DNA from: Calonectria ilicicola
Lineage: Eukaryota > Ascomycota > Sordariomycetes > Hypocreales > Nectriaceae
Assembly: GCA_020809705.1 (NCBI GenBank)
Contig: CP085828.1
Location: 558,001-622,000 of the forward strand
DNA length: 64,000 bases
Direction: 5' to 3'
Program-made: the position numbers and the translations under genes
Shown: piece by piece, positions 36,250 through 47,307 of the stretch
How the letters are laid out: each line of letters opens with the position of its first letter
Numbering within the stretch: position 1 is the first letter of the stretch
Notes under the pieces: model-generated
Database searches by the model: none
Told to the model about the DNA's origin: nothing
The model's input: the letters and a program-made list of their open reading frames with translations, nothing else

Positions 36250-37543
36250 TTATTGCTTCAACGCATGGAGGATCAACTTTTGGTATCCCTCTACAGCCGT
36301 CTCTAAAACAGCAACAGTCAAGTTTTCATTCGCGCCGTGTGCAACCAAAATGTCTCCAGGTCCGTAGAGGTATCGGGTGTGGTCTCCGTCAAAATTGGGG
36401 ATGTCAGTGCCGTAGTTGACGACAATAGTGTCAAAGTCTGCATACTCATTAGTGTCGTGTCTCGGTTGTAAGAGGCTTCTGGAGGGGATTCCTACCTTCA
36501 ACATCACAGTTGCAACCAACGAAACCGTATCCGTGGCTGCAGTCGAAAACAAACGCCTCATCATCAACCTCGTCAAGAATGGCCTGGATCTTGTCGCGCA
36601 CAACCCAAGCTCCCGTCTTTTCAGGGCCAATAGCGACTCGGGCAGCCATTCCCACAACCGCATGTTCAGGAATAACATTGGCAGCAACACCACCGTCCCA
36701 GCGGCCAACATTGATGGTCGTGTTTCCATACTCTTCGCTGCTGCCCAGATCGGTATCGAGAATCTTGCTAAAAGCGCGAACCATGAGCCCGTTGGCGGAT
36801 TTTCCTAGCCATGGGTAGCCACTGTGGCCAGCATGGCCCTTGGCTTCGATCTCGCAAAACAATCCACCCTTGTGACCGCATGCCAACTTGTTCTCGGTGG
36901 GCTCTCCAAAGATGGCAGCGTCAAACTTGTAGGGAAGCTCCTTCTGGGCGATGGCATCGCTAAAGCCTTTCATGCCTTCGCCACCAACTTCCTCTCCAAT
37001 AACATAGAGGAGCATCAGATCACTCGCATCGACCTGGTCGGACTTGAGGAGCTCCTCGACTGCAATGATCTGGGCGGCAACACTGGCCTTAGCATCAACA
37101 CTTCCGCGTCCCCAGATCATGGTCTCGCCGGTAATTTCTCCATCGTCGATGCCGTACGGGATGTGAGGAGGCACTACATCAATGTGGCTCGTCACCAAAA
37201 CCTTGGGATCGCGGGAATTGGCGGTCGGCCAAGCCAGGACATTGAAGCGAGGCTTGTCGGCGGGGGTGTTGTTGCGCGGCGCAATGGGCTGCTTCTCAGT
37301 CTTGTAGCCTAGCTTGGCCAGGTAATCAACCAGCCAATTGCCAACGTCGTGCTCTGTGCCCGAGACGGACGAGATGGATATGAGAGACTTGTGCAGCTGC
37401 AGGAGCTCAGAGCGGTACGACGGCGCGTCGGCAGAATGGCTCACAGTGGGAGCTGCATGAGATGCGCCCAGAGGAGACTGCTCTTGGGAGCACAGCGAAA
37501 GGGTCGCCGAGGCGAGGGCGCAGGCAATTGTCGTGGCTCGCAT
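36250..37543 (-). CDS. secreted/vacuolar M20-family metallopeptidase
   Basis: Exons 37543-36496 and 36437-36250 with a 58 bp intron (GTAGGA donor, CACTAATG branch, TGCAG acceptor); 411 aa. An N-terminal signal peptide ([19 protein letters not shown]) suggests secretion or vacuolar delivery. M20A (ArgE/DapE/CPS1-like) metal-binding residues are in order: [56 protein letters not shown] and, near the C-terminus, [16 protein letters not shown]. The dimerisation/lid domain contains [16 protein letters not shown]. Probably a Zn-dependent carboxypeptidase or acetylornithine-deacetylase-like amidohydrolase; the substrate is not predictable. Convergent with mri1 (131 bp gap). Confidence 0.9.
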
Positions 37544-38303
37544 TGTGACGGAGCTTTCCGACGCCAAAAATGCGTTGTGAATAGAGAGAGGATGGCTCAA
37601 TTGGAAGCTCGAGGAGGCGGGAAGAGGCGGGACAGGGCGGGACAAGGCGAGATAGGACCAAGCGCGGGTCGTCCTAGGGCGGCTGGGTTATGACGCAAGG
37701 GTGCCGTAGGTCCACCGACGTCGGCATTCGATTTAGACCCTTTTTGGGCCGTTTGCGAGCCAAATTGGACAGGGACTAGATCAATTGCAATCCCTGGATT
37801 TCAAACACATCAACAGATTTCTATGCAATCAAACAACTAGCAGTGCAATCGGTCATGATCTCCCTCAAAGCTGCTCAAAATCACAGAGGTGGCAAAAATA
37901 ATCAGCACGAGTTAGTTTCCCGGTCGTTTCAGCCGTTCGAGTGGCCAAAAGTGGCACATCCGACCTGCGACATGTCTCCTACGTCATGACGTTATTTCCG
38001 AACCCCTTGCATAGCGTCGTCTCCCGAAATTCCCAAAAAGAGGAGGGTATGCACCAAATCGTCTTCAAAACAAATATCTTGCCGTGCTTCATGACTTACC
38101 AACCTGACAAGAATGAACCAATCAGATTGCATGGGTCGCAGCCCGGTTCTAGCAACTAATCATGTCTTCACACCCGTGGAAGAACAAGATCATGTCGCCT
38201 TCGGGCGTATTTGCGGGGTGCTATGTATAAAAAAAAAAACCAAACGTTGTGACCCAGATGCACTCATTTCACTTGCCACCATCACCAGCAAGTTCGAGTT
38301 CCG
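37544..38303. other. intergenic, divergent promoters
   Basis: About 760 bp between the M20 peptidase (minus) and a truncated Zn2Cys6 gene (plus). A TATA-like box followed by an A-run lies at 38226-38240, about 78 bp before the latter's ATG. No other feature recognised. Confidence 0.45.
38226..38233 (+). promoter_or_regulatory. TATA-like box
   Basis: TATAAAAA, 78 bp upstream of the ATG at 38304, the best promoter candidate for the short Zn2Cys6 gene. Confidence 0.4.
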
Positions 38304-38768
38304 ATGACTTCCCCTTCGCAGTTGCGAAATCTGCTGCCAGCTCCTCCTGATCGGACCACAGAGGAGCCCTCGGGCGAATCATATTTGCCACGAACAGTCA
38401 CGGCGCTGCAGCAGAGAACTTCTGTCGCGTGCCAACCTTGCCGCAAACGCAAGACCAAGGTAGGAGTTGAATTAAGGTGGAAACTCAACCTCCTTGCTGT
38501 TGTATTTTTTGGCTAATTATATGATTCCGTCCATTTTGACCAACAGTGTAGCGGCCACAGACCACACTGCACTGCTTGCATAGAACGTCACGTCGAGTGC
38601 AGCTACCAGTATCGCGAAGACCACCACAAGAACCTTCAGGACAAATATGAAGCTCTGCTGAAAAAAGTGGAAAATTACGAGCGCTTATTTGAGATACTAA
38701 AAGATTGCTCACCCGCAGAAAGCCACGCTATTTTGAGATGGATCAAGGCGGGCGTCGATGTGGAGTAA
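38304..38768 (+). CDS. short Zn2Cys6 DNA-binding protein (truncated regulator)
   Basis: Exons 38304-38459 and 38547-38768 with an 87 bp intron (GTAGGA donor, TTGACC branch, CAACAG acceptor); 125 aa. The complete Zn2Cys6 cluster is split by the intron, as is common: VACQPCRKRKTK joined to CSGHRPHCTACIERHVECSY. A short coiled coil follows (DKYEALLKKVENYERLFEIL) and then PAESHAILRWIKAGVDVE, the usual post-linker motif, before TAA. Full-length relatives continue for several hundred residues with a regulatory domain. Here the following sequence is AT-rich and non-coding, so the gene is either a truncated relic or a small DNA-binding antagonist without an activation domain. Confidence 0.78.
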
Positions 38769-39781
38769 ATTCTGCGGGGTACAAGCGATATGAGCTTCTC
38801 GAAGTGATCTTGCTGCCTATCTGTTATTCATATATAATTGCCGGTATGATTTATCAGTACATACAATTACCTATGACTTGGTGGGACTGGAGGATTAAAA
38901 TCCCTAGACTTGCTTGGGTTGGTATTAATGGGGGCTAAAGTTAAGACTTGCTGACTAGCCACTGCCTATACTACTACATTACCCAACCACTACGAATAGC
39001 AGCCAATCCTTTTAAAAATTAAATCTCGAGGGCCTCAGATAATACAATACTTTTTAGACTTTTCTCCCCCCATATTTATTTTGCGCCGAGAGAAGCCATG
39101 TCTAACGCAACCATCCAGGCAGCCTGGCTTGCTCCTGATTGTTGCTATAGGTTAGTTAAGTGATGGATGAATTTGCCCTCGCCGTCGCTCGGAGCCCTTC
39201 TGTGTCCAGAATGTGAGTAATTGTTTGGAAAAAGGTTTCTGCTTTTTAAATTTTGTTGTTAGAAGCACGTATTGACAACGATGCGAGCTATACGCTTTAT
39301 TGATCGTAATTTCGGTTTTAGAAGGAATGATTGGGAATGTCACGAACTTGGCGTAGGGTGGGGTAATAAAGAAAAGAGTTAAAATGACACATTATATCAA
39401 AGATTTTGAAAAGACTCGGTTCAATTTTTGGACTGTTTGTTTTTGGACAAGGAATGGGATTTAATTATTCACAATCAGGAGTTCTAAGAGTATTGTTTGA
39501 TTGGACCTTAAGGCATCTGTTTGCAGGGCAACTCAAACATTTTTCGATCGAGAAAATTACAACATAAGAATTATCATTAAGCACTATAAATCCCAAGGGG
39601 GATTGTGGCCCGGACGGCCGGATGAAGAATATAATACTAAATCATGTACGTCTGAGACATCGGCATAGCACCCCACTGCACGGGCCTCGAAAGCCCTCCT
39701 AGTGGCCGGGCGAATCCAAGACATCTCCATGCTACATTTGACATTTGAAGGCTGTTATTGGCCCTTGATGGTTGCTAGTAA
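38769..39781. other. AT-rich non-coding region
   Basis: About 1 kb, clearly more AT-rich than its neighbours, between the truncated Zn2Cys6 gene and the convergent oxalate decarboxylase. A candidate for the decayed remainder of the transcription factor, but I cannot recognise residual domain sequence. No repeats seen. Confidence 0.4.
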
Positions 39782-41316
39782 TTAGGCGATCAAAACCTGC
39801 TTTTCCTTCTTCAAGTTCTCAACGAAACTGAGGGACACGTTGAGAGTCTGGGCTACAATTTCGGGAGGGGTCAAGGCCAGCCACTGGGTGAGGGAAATGT
39901 CTGCGACTCTGTCACTCTTGTAAACCTCAATCCAGACGAGATCCTCAGTCTCGGAGGTGTTCTCAATGTAGTGGCTGTGTGATTATTTGATCAGTTTGTG
40001 CATCGTAATATGTTTTAGGGAGACCTTGTGCATTACTTACCCAGAGTTGTCGGGGAACGCGGCGGTGTCGCCTGCGGAAAAGTCAAAGGTGCGTGCAGCT
40101 GCGTTGCCAATGAAAACTGTAGCGCGTCCTTGGCCTTTGTGGAAGTACAGCCACTCTTCCGCCTGGTATCTGTTAGTGGAGGGCTTTTGGAGAAGGTGGA
40201 AGACGACTTGCATTAGGATGCCAATGAAGCTCACGAAGACCGCCGGGCTTCAGGGTGACAAAAGTGGCGGCTAGGGTCTTGCTAATGGGGAAATTGGTCG
40301 AGTCAATCTTGTAAAAAGAGCCACCAGAACCACCAATCTTCTCTGGCTCGTGCTCGAGAGTGCGGTACACAAATGAGTCGTTGCCATTAAGGGTACCTGC
40401 GGGTCCATCTGTGACATTCTTCTTGGCAACTTGAGCAGGGAGAATGTATGGGTTAGGGTTGGTAACGTTCTCAAAGACTTCAGGGTCGACACCAAAATTT
40501 TTGGCGAGAATGTGCTTGGGAGTGTGGTTGATCCAGTCATCAACCATGAATGTAGTGCTTGTAAATGATCAGTGCTGGGATATTCTTTAGGTAGGAGAAT
40601 ACAACTTACCCAATCTTATCAAAATCGGCCTCGTCAAAGACCAAGAGGTATTCGTTCTCGTCATCGAGACCCTGTACAGTGTGGGCAGCGCCCTTGGGGA
40701 AGTACCAGATGTCACCATAGTTGAGGGTCTCGACTTGGTAACGCCCAAACTCGTCGACGGCGGATATCTGGACGGAACCGCTGTAGACGATGCCCCATTC
40801 AGCCTGAAGATGGTTAAAACTTTGCACTGGAAGAAGCCATGAAATTGAAGATGGACTTACAACACGGTGCCAATGAAGCTCACGGATGGCACCCTTCTTG
40901 AGGTGTTGTTGAGCGCCAGAAATGTCATGGCTGGAAGGCAGATCTTGGATGACCTGCTCACGAACCCAACCACCCTTCAGGATTCGGGTCTTGGAGTCGG
41001 AGAAGCTCCACTTGAGGTTTGGCACAACACCATTGTCAGTGGGCTGCTGGCCAAGGTTGTCGGGGTTTTGGAGATCAAGCTCCTTGTTAGTGCCTCCTAT
41101 TGTATATGAGAAGTATCAGCAAGTTGTGGGTAATGTAGAGGGGCGAGTTAATGTACCCAAGATAGGACCCCCTTTGCCATTTCCATCATCAGGTTCTCCC
41201 TGTGTAAACTTTGGCTCTCCACGCTTCTGAAGCTCAGTAGTGGAGGGAGCTGCAGACACAAGTTGTGCTGCCCAGGCCAAAGCCAAAGAGGCAGAGAGGA
41301 AGGATGGGCTCTTCAT
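39782..41316 (-). pseudogene. bicupin oxalate decarboxylase, frameshifted in last exon
   Basis: Six exons on the minus strand: 41316-41157, 41096-40861, 40803-40610, 40557-40212, 40162-40041 and about 39975-39782; about 416 aa if uninterrupted. Secreted (signal peptide SFLSASLALAWAAQLVSAAP). It would convert oxalate to formate and CO2 using Mn. N-cupin: IRELHWHRVAEWGIVYSG and GDIWYFPKGAAHTVQG. C-cupin: LRELHWHPNAEEWLYFHKG and GDTAAFPDNSGHYIE. Intron 40163-40211 has a GC donor (GCAAGT). In the last exon the T-run 39960-39962 (AAA on the coding strand) has one base too many between GHYIE and NTSETEDLVWIEVYK, shifting to an early stop. An alternative acceptor at GAG (exon from 39962) would restore frame but delete HYIE, including a metal-ligand His. 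It may instead be a sequencing error in a functional gene. Confidence 0.85.
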
Positions 41317-43541
41317 CGTCACTTAAAATGAGAGACTAGCCGAATAAAAACCAGAGAATGAATAAAAAAAGAGTGGAATTATTTCTTGATCCGGTAAGTT
41401 TTGAGCTTCGTTTATCAAGCGAGCGACACCGTGGGTATTTTTATATTCCATCTTTTCAAATTGTAATCCTCCAGCCAATACCTGCCAATTTACCAATAAT
41501 TAAAGAGTGCAATAAGCAAACTCCAAGTTCAACTGCATTTTAGGCATCATGCACAGGTTTCGTTGCATTTTTGCGACGGCCTAATGGGGCCTTGTCTCAA
41601 AACAGAACATGATCGGCGAAATCCCGCGGCGTTATTAACAATGGTCGCATAACCAATAATGAATGACAATGACGAATCCGTTCTATATCTTGTTTTAGCC
41701 AAAAGGTGTTCACTTTTACGACGCCATCGATGATCACCACATTAAGCGATTGCAGCAGTGCTACCCAGCCGGGGGGATCTGCAGGAAATATTGCCAAGAA
41801 TGATCATCGGACGGTGCTGGATTCCCAGCCGCAAGGGCGGGTCATGTCTTAAAAAGCAAGCTCGGCAGAAGCTCAGTCCGAAATCTGGGGTTTCGACATC
41901 CGTGGTGTCTATAACGTGATCTGATCCGCGCTTTTAGCCTAGACGTTGAGCGCGCCAAATGGAATTGGGCGAATCAAGGGCCGCGCTATTCAATCACGAA
42001 TGTGCTAAGCACACACTTTGGGATATCCCCCCTGGAGACACATGTATTGTAGACATGTCCCTGATTATCGGTTGGGCTGTAATTGAGTTTGAGCCAGTCC
42101 GAAATGACTGCTTCCCGTCCCGGTGATTCGAGCTAGGATGTGGTGCATCGAATCGCTCCGCGGCCGCCCTCACACGACGACTAATTCCGGCGCATATCAG
42201 CAACTAAAATGAGAAATTAAAAAGAAAGAAAGAAATGGGAATAAAAAAAAGAGAGGTGTATATGATGAAGATGTCCAATAGCATACTTCAAATTTTAAGG
42301 ATTGATACGATGGGAAAGATGCATCGCATAGAATGGATCAAGCATGCTACTAGCAACTTTCGGTTCATCGGCGTGGAGCCAGCCCTGGATCCGACCTCCG
42401 GGAATCATGGAAGTCGCCATTGTGACTAACAAGGCGATTGTTCCTTAAATTGAAGCTAATGTGGCCGTCGTGTGTGCTCCGAACTCCATTTGCCGCCTTG
42501 GCCAGTGAAACGCAATCTCATTCGCGTGCCAAGTTTTAGGGTTTGACTGGATGATGAACCCCCACGTCAAATACCAGTCAGTGACCGTGCGCTGAGGACG
42601 TCGGGGAGATTCAAGCCGAGAACCCTGGATACACGGCGTTGGAGCGTCTTATTGTAGAATAGGGAGTCTTGTTTCGTGCCATGGAGAGCCGTGTAGTGGT
42701 GGCCTTACCCTTTCACTGGAGAAATGAGCCGATGGTGAACTGAGGCCCAAAAGTTGCATCATCATGCAGCCCCGCTGATCGAAATACCAAGGATTCCGGC
42801 AATCGTCGATAGTCTCGCTGCAGGGGATACATGTGACAAGGGGCCACCAAAGTCAAAGCTACGGAGTAGCCAGTGGCATTTTGTAGATTCTTGTTTTGAC
42901 TTAGCCTTATGAACATGCATGTCTTGGTAGTTCGGTGCCTTGCCAAACAGGGCAAGTGAGGCTAGTGGCTTTGCCTCTTCTGTGCTGCTATGATGTCTGA
43001 GGAGGCTATCCATGTCTTTTCATGATGCATTCTTCCCGTATGCCAAACTAGTGTCGGATCCTTCAGAGGCCGAAAAAAGGAATATCGCTGATCATCTCTC
43101 GAAATGAGCAAGTCCTTGTTTTCTCAAGTCTCATGGTGTTGTTTTTTGTCCATGACACCATCTGAGCTAGATACAATTCAGAACACGGGAGTCAACCACC
43201 TGGTTTGTAGACCAGACGGCTGGTGATCTCGGAAATTATGATTGCCAGCAGACAGAGAAACCCCAATAATCGTTGTGAATTGTGTCTTAGTGAGGCTTGA
43301 TGATACCATTCATCGTGTGAATGGTGATGATGGTGTTTAGGGGATGCAAGGTTGAATGAAGAATTCAGACCAAAAACTTGCTATCTAAAATCGGCATTGG
43401 AATCATGTATATATTCTGGAGAAACCCCCTCAAATCCTCTCAACGCTTAGACAGAGATCATCAACTTGCTCATTCCTTCACTCCAATCAACAGAAATAGC
43501 TTATCCACACTCACTTATACCTTCTTTGGACATTTTCTACG
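41317..43541. other. intergenic region
   Basis: About 2.2 kb between divergent oxalate decarboxylase and SBP56-like genes. A TACGGAGTA copy lies at 42860-42868 and AT-rich patches near 41340-41540 and 42190-42350. No gene supported; ORFs are below about 90 codons without motifs. Confidence 0.4.
43408..43414 (+). promoter_or_regulatory. TATA box of SBP56-like gene
   Basis: TATATAT, 128 bp upstream of the ATG at 43542; typical spacing for a fungal TATA promoter with a short leader. Confidence 0.45.
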
Positions 43542-45204
43542 ATGCCTTCTTTGGTTTCTCTTGGCGCTCTCGCCGGTCTCTTGGCCACTCAAACGTCTGC
43601 TCTCAGCCTGCCACCTTTGATTCCTTCCATCCCTGGTGTTACTGAGCCGCTCACGTCCAACGCTCCTCCCCTGCCAGTCTTGCAGGTTCCCACTCCTCCT
43701 TTGAGCAGCCCTCCTTTCGAGGTCGCCAATATCAAGCCCAAGAAGATTGGTTACTTTTGGACTGGCTCTGGTGATAACCAGCACAAGGATTTCTTGGTCA
43801 CTGCCAGTCTTGATGATGTAAGAGAAACATCAAGGTTGAAAAACGTTTACAGTGTGACACTAACTCTCTCCAAGGGCACCTTCGGTAAAATCATTGCCAT
43901 CACTGATGTTCCCACCAGCGGCAACTCTCCTCACCACCTGGGACCATCCCATGATGGAAAGCAGCTTGTTGGTGGAGGTCTTCTGTCTCTTTTGAAGACC
44001 CAGGACACCGCTTTCTACTTTGACACTTCTGATCCCTACCACCCCAAGTTCAGCCACAGCAACCGTGGTGTTTTGAGCTCCATTGTGGATGAGATCCGTG
44101 CCAAGCCTGATGGGTAAGTAACCCCCTTCCAATTGTGAACCGAGCGACGTCTAATTCCGCCAAGTGGATTCTTCATCACCTATATGGGCAGTGCCGTTGG
44201 TACTTCCCCTGGTCGTCTCGTCGAGACTGATGCTCAAGGCAACATTATCCACGAGTGGCCTGAGGATGTGGACGGCACTCTCAACATCCTTGGGGAGCAG
44301 TTCTCTCCCCACGGTCTCAGTGTCGATTTCGACAAGAACATCATCCTCACCTCTGACTTTGTTGTTCCTCTGTCTATCCTCAAGCCTACCACTGGAATCC
44401 AGAAGGCCGACACTCTGCGTCTCTGGAACCTCGCTTCCCGCAAGATCATCTCCACCATCACCATCCCTGATGTAAGTTGGAAATTTGTCTGAGTGTCATA
44501 GGTGTACTAACGAGCGAATAGGGCCAAGGTATTCAAGATGTCAAGTTTATTCCCGGTAACAAGGAGAGCGCCGCTATTGCCACGTGAGTAAATCCAGAAT
44601 TCAGTCAATAATGTTTTACTGATTCCAATTTCAAGTGCTGTCGGCCCTGGCCAAGCCTGGATCATCTACCCTTTCCGCAAGGACTCCAAGGGTAACCAGG
44701 GTGTTGCTGAGCTCCTCTACGATTTCGGTACCAAGGCCAAGAACTCTCTGGCCATCTACTCTGACATTTCCGCTGACGGAAAGCTTGCCTACTTCACGTT
44801 CACCCTTGGAAACCACGTCGCTGCTCTTGACATTTCTGACCTTGACAACGTTAAGCGTCTTGATGATCCCAACGAGGAGCAGCCTATCGTCGGACCTCAC
44901 TATGTCAAGATTTCCCCTGACAAGAAGAACTTGCTCGTCACTGGCTACTTTGTCCAAGCTGGAGATGTAAGTCCACCGAACTCACTAAACTATGATTTTC
45001 ATCCAACTGACTTATTCAAAGATCTCCGTTGTCAACACCCCTGGCGACTACAAGGGACACTGGATCGACATCAACCCCGATGGTTCTCTCAGCTTCAACC
45101 GAACCATTGACTTCAACCGCATTTTCACCGCTCGTGGTGGTGCCCGCCCTCACAGCTCTGTCATCTTTGACCTCACTGACCCCAAGAACCCCATCTACTA
45201 CTAA
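43542..45204 (+). CDS. secreted SBP56 (selenium-binding/methanethiol oxidase)-like beta-propeller
   Basis: Six exons: 43542-43817, 43875-44113, 44165-44471, 44522-44583, 44636-44966 and 45022-45204; 465 aa. A signal peptide (MPSLVSLGALAGLLATQTSA) is followed by a propeller similar to SBP56/methanethiol oxidase proteins: NSPHHLGPSHDGKQLVGGG, GEQFSPHGLSVDFDKN, LTSDFVVPLSILKPTTGIQ, LRLWNLASRKIISTITIPD, VGPHYVKISPDKKNLLVTGY and GGARPHSSVIFDL. Conserved histidines that could bind copper are kept, but the predicted protein has no cysteine at all, unlike cytosolic SBP56 proteins. The first intron (57 bp) is a multiple of three without stops, so retention would add 19 residues. Substrate unknown. Family assignment rests on motif order. 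Confidence 0.8.
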
Positions 45205-45687
45205 GCCACGACCGAGTTGACAAGTTGGCATCTGATTTGATGGGCTGGCTGGTCTGCTTTTTTGAGTGATTCTCACTCATCCGGGTTTGATGAATGAATG
45301 GGAGTGAATGGTTTTCTTTCAGACACATTTTCTGTGTATTTTGTGATTTAATATTTCGAACGCACCATATTAGTTGGGGCAACTACTTACCGTACCTTGG
45401 TTCTCCTAGTGTTATGTTAATTATTCCTACTACTGCTGTTCACTTGATTACTTGACTCTTTGTGATATACGCCTTGCCAACACTAGTAACGTACATGATA
45501 CAACAGCAAACCTATTGAATGGAGATACTCAATAAACTCGTCGAGAAAGGTTTAACAATCATTTCTATTAGGTTGTTTATTTGTGCTTTCTATTTGTATG
45601 CCTTTAGTATAATCAGGCGACTCTGCTGTCTACTCATCTTAGATCTTTGATAGGCTCCTGTAATATGATGTTACATTGCATCTTTCT
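45205..45687. other. intergenic between convergent genes
   Basis: About 480 bp holding the 3' ends of two convergent genes; AT-rich. Nothing else recognised. Confidence 0.4.
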
Positions 45688-46901
45688 TCAAAAATCGATT
45701 GGTTGTACCCAGAACCCTCTCCTCAATATCAAGCTATCAATATCGAAAGTACTCTCCATTTCCGGAAGCCCATTTGCTGTTCTCCTCTCATCTACAGTTG
45801 AATACAATTGGCGGTAACTAACAGCATCGTCTTCAGAGTAGAACGCATGTCCGTTTAGGTATCTCCTGCCATGGACTTCGGTAACGTCCATGATGTGCTC
45901 GAAAGTTGCTAGGTGTTGATAGATAAAAGCCCAAGTACCGTCCAGGAGAACTATGTCGTGCAACCAGAGCTCTCGAAGACACTCAGAACTTGAGTCGAGA
46001 ATTTTGAAAAGTGACGCTTGGGAGATTTCCACATTTCGAAGTTTTAGAATGCTCAGTTTGGAATTCTGCAGCACGGACCAGTCAAACGTTCTCATGTTCT
46101 CATCCAGACGAAGGAATTTGATTTCGAGTGAGTTGAGATTGGTAAAAAGCGAGAGGAATTTATTTAGTTGGCTTGAGGTTTGCATGTCCAGATTGTTCAC
46201 TGGCGTGGTAAAGGTGTAAAATGAAAGATCGAGGTCCTTCACGTTGGAAAGTGGCGAGGTTGTACTACCAGGTTCACCGCACAGCCCAAGGTCCATCGGT
46301 ATGTCGCTTGGGCTCAGATTTTGGATAAAAACTGAAGAAAGCTTTGGGAGTGGCGTGGAGCAAATTTGTGTGATGGCACTGCCGAGGACTCGAAGGTTGC
46401 CACTATTCGCAAAATAACGCCTCCCATACTGGGGATACTCGAGTTCGATGACACAAACGTTGACGAGTGATCGAATAGCAGTAGCAAGAGCATCGATGAG
46501 TGTGTCTAGGGAGAGAATTTGGTTCTGCTGTACAATCTCTTGTGCTATCACAGGGTCTAAGAATTATTAGGTGTTCGGTTTGAAAGTTGTCTGGATAGCT
46601 GTACCGTGGGACTGATCTCTAATGACTGGGCCATATCTAAACCGTATCACTGAAGATGAAATAATTTTACTGGATGCTATGCCTTTTAGTCTTTCTACTG
46701 TGCTATCGTTGATGATCTGAATGTCGACTGTCTCGAAAAGCAGGCTTGTTGCAACGCTGTTTGTGAGATGACTGACGAGCCGAAGATTTTTTAGAGTTCC
46801 ATTGTCGCAATTATTTGCAACCTTTGATTGTCAGTCTATAGTACGTATCAAGGGGGGTAGATATCTACCATTTGCAATACTTCCGCTGGAAAAACTGCCA
46901 T
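45688..46901 (-). CDS. F-box-like/leucine-rich hypothetical protein
   Basis: Three exons: 46901-46869, 46821-46605 and 46556-45688, with introns of 47 and 48 bp; 372 aa. The N-terminus MAVFPAEVLQMVANN followed by LKNLRLVSHLTNSVATSLLF has the pattern of a fungal F-box (FPxEVLxxIxxxx, LxNLRLVSxxxxxxAxxxLF). Leucine-rich stretches follow: LDLSFYTFTTPVNNLD, LNSLEIKFLRLDENM and LSILKLRNVEISQASLFKIL. Such proteins are usually substrate receptors of SCF ubiquitin ligases, but the F-box here is weak. The end, LILRRGFWVQPIDF, is typical of this fungal group. The start is set by splicing a very short first exon of 11 codons. Confidence 0.75.
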
Positions 46902-47307
46902 CTTTTGTATTTTCAAACAATTCTAATGTTTGGAAAACTGGCCAGATATGATAAACAAATGGAGGAGGGTGCGCGGGGGAAACCAGGCTAAAATAGACCA
47001 GACCCCTTAACAGCTGTACTTCAATCGCGCGCAGCCACGTCTAGGGCGCTGACGTGAGAGTTTTAAGTGGCGTGAGAAGGAGCAGTGGCTAGGATAAATG
47101 GGCGAGAACATTTGAGCGCCACCAAAGGTCCCCGGTAATCATTTAGTCCAAGCCAAGCGATTTAGTCGGGCGCGTTTCTCAAATGATATCACATGTCTCA
47201 GTTTGTTGCACGTACATGTGGCCACCCATGAGCGGTGAACCCTTAGGGCAACCAGTTGCGGTAAAGCCCTTATCATCACTAATGTATTTGGTTTTAAGTT
47301 ATGTATT
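46902..47307. other. intergenic region
   Basis: About 400 bp: promoter of the F-box-like gene and 3' flank of the transcription factor, both on the minus strand. Nothing specific seen. Confidence 0.4.
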
